Assembly: GCA_963777515.1 (NCBI GenBank)
Contig: CAVZQU010000006.1
Coordinates: forward strand, 186,001 to 250,000
From: CAVSWT01 sp963777515
Lineage (GTDB): Bacteria; Bacteroidota; Ignavibacteria; Ignavibacteriales; Ignavibacteriaceae
DNA length: 64,000 nt
Reading direction: 5' to 3'
The notes beneath the pieces are model-generated. The model worked only from the letters and a program-made list of their open reading frames with translations. It was not told the origin of the DNA and made no database searches. Shown piece after piece: positions 60,160 through 64,000 of this stretch. The stretch's first letter is position 1. Every line of letters starts with the position of its first letter. The position numbers and the translations under genes are program-made.

Positions 60160-60708
60160 ATGTATACAATGATAGATAAAATAGATTTGCTTAAAAAGTT
60201 TGTTGACCAGGAAAGATGGTTTGTTCTTTATACCCGCCCTAATTTTGAAAAAATGATCACCAGGAAATTAATAGAGCTTGGTTTCCATTCTTACCTGCCG
60301 TTACAAAAGGAATTAAGGCAATGGAATGACCGCAAAGTTTGGATTGAAACCCCGCTCTTTAAATCCTACATATTTATTAAAACAAACTTAAAGAAAAAGG
60401 ATTTAGTCTTTAATATAAATGGAATTTTACATTATGTCAGTTTTGGTTCTCAGTTAGCTGTATTAAGTGAAAAAGAAATAGAAAGAATAAAACAGCTATG
60501 CTCATATCAAGGAAAGATTGATATTGAATTTGAAAACCTGCCTGCCGGTATTAAAGTGGAAATAAGAGACGGCATACTAAAAGGATTAGAAGGATATTTA
60601 ATTGACAATTGTGAAAATAAAAAAATAAGAATACGAATAGATGGGCTTAATTGTTTTGCATGTGTAACTGCATTTACTGATTCTATTTCATTTAAAAATA
60701 TATCGTAA
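60160..60708 (+). CDS. UpxY/NusG-like transcription antiterminator
   Basis: The 182-residue protein is a specialised NusG paralogue. The NGN domain begins at about residue 18 with ERWFVLYTRPNFEKMITRKL, followed by LPLQKELRQWNDRKVWIETPLFKSYIFIK, as in UpxY/LoaP/RfaH proteins. The C-terminal part (KVEIRDGILKGLEGYLIDNCENKKIRIRIDGLNCFA) reads as a KOW domain. Such proteins load onto RNA polymerase in the leader of one long operon, commonly for capsule or other surface polysaccharide, and help it pass terminators. No polysaccharide biosynthesis genes are in the next 3 kb, so either the target operon is elsewhere or it is the S41 peptidase unit. The start is the ATG at 60160; another ATG lies three codons inside. 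The gene is intact. Confidence 0.87.
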   Translation: MYTMIDKIDLLKKFVDQERWFVLYTRPNFEKMITRKLIELGFHSYLPLQKELRQWNDRKVWIETPLFKSYIFIKTNLKKKDLVFNINGILHYVSFGSQLAVLSEKEIERIKQLCSYQGKIDIEFENLPAGIKVEIRDGILKGLEGYLIDNCENKKIRIRIDGLNCFACVTAFTDSISFKNIS

Positions 60709-60922
60709 GTGATAACAATAAATAAAGAATTGTACTGTTTAAGCGGCCTGGTACCGACTGTAGCGAAGCTGTAAAAAATCTATCTTTATTTAATGCAAAA
60801 AGACCCGTTTTTAAATTTAATTATATGAATAGTGGGACGAATACAATCCATTTTTTTGATGAAATATTTTCCAATCAAATCGTTGATTACAAAACCTGAA
60901 ATAATATAAAAGAGAGAATAAA

Positions 60923-62632
60923 ATGAAAGCTTTTAGATATTTTTTATCAATACTTATTCTGGAAGTAATAATATTATTTCCCAGCTTCGGAAATGGTGTG
61001 AAAAACACTTTGGATCCAGCCCTTAATGGATTTTGGGAAGGTCAATTACCACTTGGCAAAGAATATATACTTGTACTCTACATAAATTCTAAAAAGGCTG
61101 ATGTAAATAACTTTATTCAATTATTTAAAGACGGGGTAAGACAAAGCAATGATCAAATTGAATCGATAGAATTTATAGATGGCTTCTATTCATTTAAGAT
61201 CAAATCGGTTAATGGTTTATATAAGTTTAAAAGAAATGAAGATACCCTGAAAGGTATTATATTTTTTCCAAACGGAAATCAAGCAAAAGTCCACTTTGTT
61301 AAAGTAGATAAACCATCTACCGGTGACTTTTCTGATATAAAATCTCCCCCCAAAATCAATTTGTTGACATTTAAATATGAGAATGATAAAATATTAGAAG
61401 ACTATGACTTTTTCATTAAAAGCATAAAAGAAAACCAGCCTAATCTATATACTTTCATTAATAAAAAAGAATTTGAGACTCTTATTTCTGCCACCAGAAA
61501 AAAACTTAATAGAAAATTTACTCAAATGGAATTTCTCAGAATAATAACTGTATTGACGGAAAGGATTGGCTGCGGACATTTGGGAGTTGGCCCGTCTGCA
61601 GAAATTTCTCAATATATTGATAAAGTAAGATTTGTTCCTTTCTTTATTAAAATAATTGAAGGTAAAGTATATATGGGGGAAAATTATATTGATAAATTAA
61701 AAGACAAACCGGGAGTTGAACTTCTTTCGATTAATGGAAGAAAGATTGATGAAATATTAGCTGAGATAATCAATGGTCTTCCTGTTGATGGTAGAAATCT
61801 CTCCTCTAAAATAGCTGTTATAGAACAGAATTTTCCTATTCTTTATATAAACCATATTGAAGCAGCAGATCATTATAAGATTGAATATAAGAGTCCCCAA
61901 ACTGGTGAATCGGGTACAATAGAATTAGAAGGATTGAAATTTGGCCATTTCCCAAAAGAATATTACGCAAATCACCCTGATAAGATTCCTAATAGTTTCC
62001 CGGTTACATTAAAATTAAAAGATAAGAAAATCGCAATAATAAAAGTTACTCAATTCTATTATAAAGATTTCGATATATTTTATCATTCAATTGATAGCAT
62101 GTTTAATAAAATTCATAAACAAGAAATTGATAATCTTATAATAGATTTACGCGGAAATTCTGGTGGTGATCCAAGACTGGGTTTTTACTTGCTTACAAAA
62201 ATAGCCCAGGGTGATTTTATTTATTTCAAATCTCCAGAAGAATTAAAAAAAGTTTATCCTGAGTTATTTTCTAAAAAAACAGTAGATCCTGAGCATTTCA
62301 AGGGAAATGTATTCATATTGATGGATGGTACTTGCAAATCAACAGCAGCACATTTTTTATCCATTGTAAAATTTCACGATTGGGCAAAGCTGGTTGGCAG
62401 AGAAACCGGGGCAACATTTTATTGTAATGCGGGGACTAAAGATTTAATCTTACCGAACACAAAAATCAAGTTAGTACAACCAACCATAGAAGTTATTACA
62501 AATGTAAACGAATGGGATAAGCTTTCCCCATTAAAACCGGATTATCAAGTTAAATATACTTATGAAGATCTCTTAAAAAATAATGATCCGGATCTTGAAT
62601 TTACGTTTCAGTTAATAAATGATAATGAATAG
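60923..62632 (+). CDS. Exported S41-family peptidase
   Basis: The 569-residue protein has a signal peptide (about 1-24) followed by a beta-rich N-terminal domain (residues ~30-130) that looks like a small barrel. A PDZ-like middle carries VYMGENYIDKLKDKPGVELLSINGRKIDEI. The S41 catalytic domain (about 350-560) shows NLIIDLRGNSGGDPRLGFYL, MDGTCKSTAAHFLSIVKFHD with Ser about 473 as the likely nucleophile, and LVGRETGATFYCN. The family comprises tail-specific (C-terminal processing) proteases. The protein does not resemble the typical CtpA order exactly, and a Lys of the usual Ser-Lys dyad cannot be placed with confidence. A target is not evident. The start follows AAAGAGAG. There is no sign of a link with the glycan locus. 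Confidence 0.8.
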   Translation: MKAFRYFLSILILEVIILFPSFGNGVKNTLDPALNGFWEGQLPLGKEYILVLYINSKKADVNNFIQLFKDGVRQSNDQIESIEFIDGFYSFKIKSVNGLYKFKRNEDTLKGIIFFPNGNQAKVHFVKVDKPSTGDFSDIKSPPKINLLTFKYENDKILEDYDFFIKSIKENQPNLYTFINKKEFETLISATRKKLNRKFTQMEFLRIITVLTERIGCGHLGVGPSAEISQYIDKVRFVPFFIKIIEGKVYMGENYIDKLKDKPGVELLSINGRKIDEILAEIINGLPVDGRNLSSKIAVIEQNFPILYINHIEAADHYKIEYKSPQTGESGTIELEGLKFGHFPKEYYANHPDKIPNSFPVTLKLKDKKIAIIKVTQFYYKDFDIFYHSIDSMFNKIHKQEIDNLIIDLRGNSGGDPRLGFYLLTKIAQGDFIYFKSPEELKKVYPELFSKKTVDPEHFKGNVFILMDGTCKSTAAHFLSIVKFHDWAKLVGRETGATFYCNAGTKDLILPNTKIKLVQPTIEVITNVNEWDKLSPLKPDYQVKYTYEDLLKNNDPDLEFTFQLINDNE

Positions 62633-62712
62633 CGATCTTTATTTATTCATAAAGAGTCTGCTCTCAAGATAATTTATAATATCAACTAACAAATTTTAAG
62701 CAGAAGGTGAGT

Positions 62713-62796
62713 ATGAAAAGGGTAATTCAATTTGATCGATTGAGCGTAAGCAGTTTTTCAATTAAAAAGGGAATTATACTGCTACAAAATTTGTAA
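62713..62796 (+). CDS. Possible 27-residue peptide
   Basis: An ATG behind AGAAGGTGA opens 27 codons, MKRVIQFDRLSVSSFSIKKG followed by seven more residues to a stop at 62796. The ribosome site is good, but no family can be recognised; it may be a chance reading frame in the leader of the barrel-protein gene. Confidence 0.25.
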   Translation: MKRVIQFDRLSVSSFSIKKGIILLQNL

Positions 62797-62868
62797 ACAA
62801 TCTTAAAGCGCAGTTCACAATATTAATTTTTACTACCAACAATAAACAGAAACCAAAAGGAGACTTTT

Positions 62869-63537
62869 ATGAAAAAGATTAAATACGCAATTATTATTCT
62901 GATAACTTTACTAACAATTCATTCAACAAAAGCTCAATGGAAAGTGGGTGCTATTGGCGGAGTAAATTTTGCTGACTTGAAAACAGACACTGGAGTTAGG
63001 AGTAGAACATTATTTGGCTTTGGGGGAATAATAGAATATTCAATACTTGATCAAGTTTCACTCATTACAACCCCAATGTATATTCAAAACGGAGGGATTA
63101 AAGAACAAACAGATGATCAACCGGAATTGAAAATAAAAGGATCTTATTTAAGTGTTCCGATTTTTCTAAAGTATTCATTTCCAATTTCAGAAGTTATTAA
63201 ACCATATTTATATGCAGGTCCATCCTTGGGGTACAGGTTAAATTTTAAAATGGAAGGCGAATATGCTGGTTTACATTTAACTGCTGATTTAAAAAATGTG
63301 ACAGAGGATTTTGATTTTGGTGTTGGATTTGGTGCAGGTGCAGAAATTCCATTTAATATTCTTTCAATAATAGTTGAAGGAAAATATTATTTAGGATTAA
63401 TGGATCAGCACAAAAATGGAATATTCCAGGCTGAAGCCGGCGGATTAACTATCCAGAGCACATTTGATGACACTAATAAGTTTAAAATCCGTGGAATACA
63501 AATTTTAATAGGCGTCATTTTTCCAATAGGTATTTAG
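62869..63537 (+). CDS. Outer-membrane beta-barrel protein (PorT-like)
   Basis: The 222-residue protein follows a strong ribosome site (AAAAGGAGACTTTT) and has a signal peptide (about 1-23, ending TKAQ). The remainder alternates beta strands with Gly-rich turns, for example KVGAIGGVNFADLKT, GFGGIIEYSILDQVSLITTP, PIFLKYSFPISEVIKPYLYAGPSLGYRLNF and FDFGVGFGAGAEIPF, ending in a strand (IQILIGVIFPIGI) with aromatic/aliphatic alternation. This is the outer-membrane beta-barrel domain family (PorT/OmpA-like barrels) common in Bacteroidetes. Function is unspecified; a pore or structural role is typical. The frame is intact, and nothing ties it to the glycan genes. Confidence 0.85.
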   Translation: MKKIKYAIIILITLLTIHSTKAQWKVGAIGGVNFADLKTDTGVRSRTLFGFGGIIEYSILDQVSLITTPMYIQNGGIKEQTDDQPELKIKGSYLSVPIFLKYSFPISEVIKPYLYAGPSLGYRLNFKMEGEYAGLHLTADLKNVTEDFDFGVGFGAGAEIPFNILSIIVEGKYYLGLMDQHKNGIFQAEAGGLTIQSTFDDTNKFKIRGIQILIGVIFPIGI

Positions 63538-63644
63538 AAATTATGATCTGAATCTTAGGGAATGATCAAAGTCATTTAAAACATTTATTTGTGTAATTAC
63601 CTAATTATAAGGGTTTTATTTTTCCTTATAAAGAAAAAATATAT

Positions 63645-64000
63645 ATGAAGCAAAAAATCTTTTATAAGCTTTTTATTTTATTATTTATTTTGGGAATAAC
63701 AAGCTGCAAAAATAATAGTACAAATCCTGAAGAGAATTTTTATATCCCTCCACCTCTAACAAACACAACCTGGGAACAAATCGATGACCCCTCAACAGTA
63801 GGCTGGTCACTTGAAAAGTTAAACCAGGCTTATGAATATTCAAAAAAAATACAAACCGAATCGGTAATGATTATTTATCAGGGCAAGGTTCTTTACTATT
63901 GGGGAGACATAACAAAGAAGATATGGACTCATTCATGCAGAAAGAGTTTTATGAGTGCATTGTTTGGAATTTATGTTGATGGTGGATTGATTGATTTAAA
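63645..64000 (+). CDS. Class C beta-lactamase-fold serine hydrolase lipoprotein, N-terminal part only
   Basis: The ATG at 63645 opens a frame running off the window end (118 codons visible). It begins with a lipoprotein signal: a hydrophobic core (LFILLFILGI) and the lipobox TSC at about residues 20-22, so it is anchored by lipid. The rest, GWSLEKLNQAYEYSKKIQTES and VMIIYQGKVLYYWGDITKK, is typical of the beta-lactamase/transpeptidase-like superfamily. The nucleophile motif SxxK is seen in HSCRKSFMSALFG. These proteins are esterases, peptidases or penicillin-binding relatives; substrate unknown. Confidence 0.8.
   Translation, partial: MKQKIFYKLFILLFILGITSCKNNSTNPEENFYIPPPLTNTTWEQIDDPSTVGWSLEKLNQAYEYSKKIQTESVMIIYQGKVLYYWGDITKKIWTHSCRKSFMSALFGIYVDGGLIDL

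Noticed and set aside
60740..60790. Possible stem-loop in GCGGCCTGGTACC...GTAGCGAAGCTG before the S41 peptidase
   Set aside because: The arms do not pair over more than a few bases; not a credible riboswitch or terminator.
1..64000. tRNA, rRNA, CRISPR arrays, insertion sequences and prophage genes
   Set aside because: Looked for on both strands; no cloverleaf-like stems, regular spacer arrays, transposases or phage proteins were seen.

Overview
The window is AT-rich DNA from a T9SS-bearing relative of the Bacteroidetes, most probably the Ignavibacteria/Melioribacter branch. This is inferred from C-terminal sorting tails with the YPNPFNPST core, several TonB-dependent receptors without any SusD partner, a UpxY-type NusG paralogue, propeller/Y_Y_Y sensors and a very low GC content. 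No rRNA, tRNA, CRISPR array or insertion sequence was found.

Region by region. (1) Positions 1-16333, minus strand: a tight nine-gene glycoside hydrolase operon, read from 16333 downward: GH38 alpha-mannosidase, GH20 beta-hexosaminidase, three GH29 alpha-fucosidases, a GH163-type (DUF4838) endo-beta-N-acetylglucosaminidase, a fourth GH29, a sialidase-fold protein and a GH2 beta-galactosidase that runs off the window. (2) Position 16729 onward, plus strand, divergent: SSS sugar symporter, alpha/beta hydrolase, GH92 alpha-mannosidase and a ROK-type regulator, then a GH94 phosphorylase. (3) 28517-42180: two TonB receptors, then a T9SS-exported GH18, GH130 mannosyl phosphorylase, CBM9-like protein, GH125 alpha-1,6-mannosidase and GH3. 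(4) 42523-47426: a third TonB receptor and a T9SS beta-helix protein. (5) 47737-52414: SGNH/TPR membrane protein, ROK sugar kinase, FucP-like MFS permease. (6) 52775-64000: UPF0182 protein, a very large transmembrane sigma-54 activator with a propeller sensor, thioredoxin-like protein, UpxY-like antiterminator, S41 peptidase, outer-membrane barrel and the start of a class C beta-lactamase-fold lipoprotein.

Taken together, regions 1-5 look like one N-glycan utilisation locus. GH163 and GH18 would cut the chitobiose core; GH2, GH20, GH29 and the sialidase-like protein would trim antennae and fucose; GH92, GH38 and GH125 would strip alpha-mannose; GH130 would phosphorolyse Man-beta-1,4-GlcNAc; GH94 may phosphorolyse a beta-1,4 disaccharide. 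SSS and MFS permeases and a ROK kinase would take up and trap the monosaccharides. The enzyme set matches what is known of N-glycan loci in Bacteroides and Xanthomonas; the substrate is inferred, not proven.

Many genes carry single-base frameshifts. By eye I count about 20 in twelve genes, 17 of them one-base insertions, and each gene becomes open when they are repaired. This looks like uncorrected read error rather than decay, so broken genes are reported here as single units.
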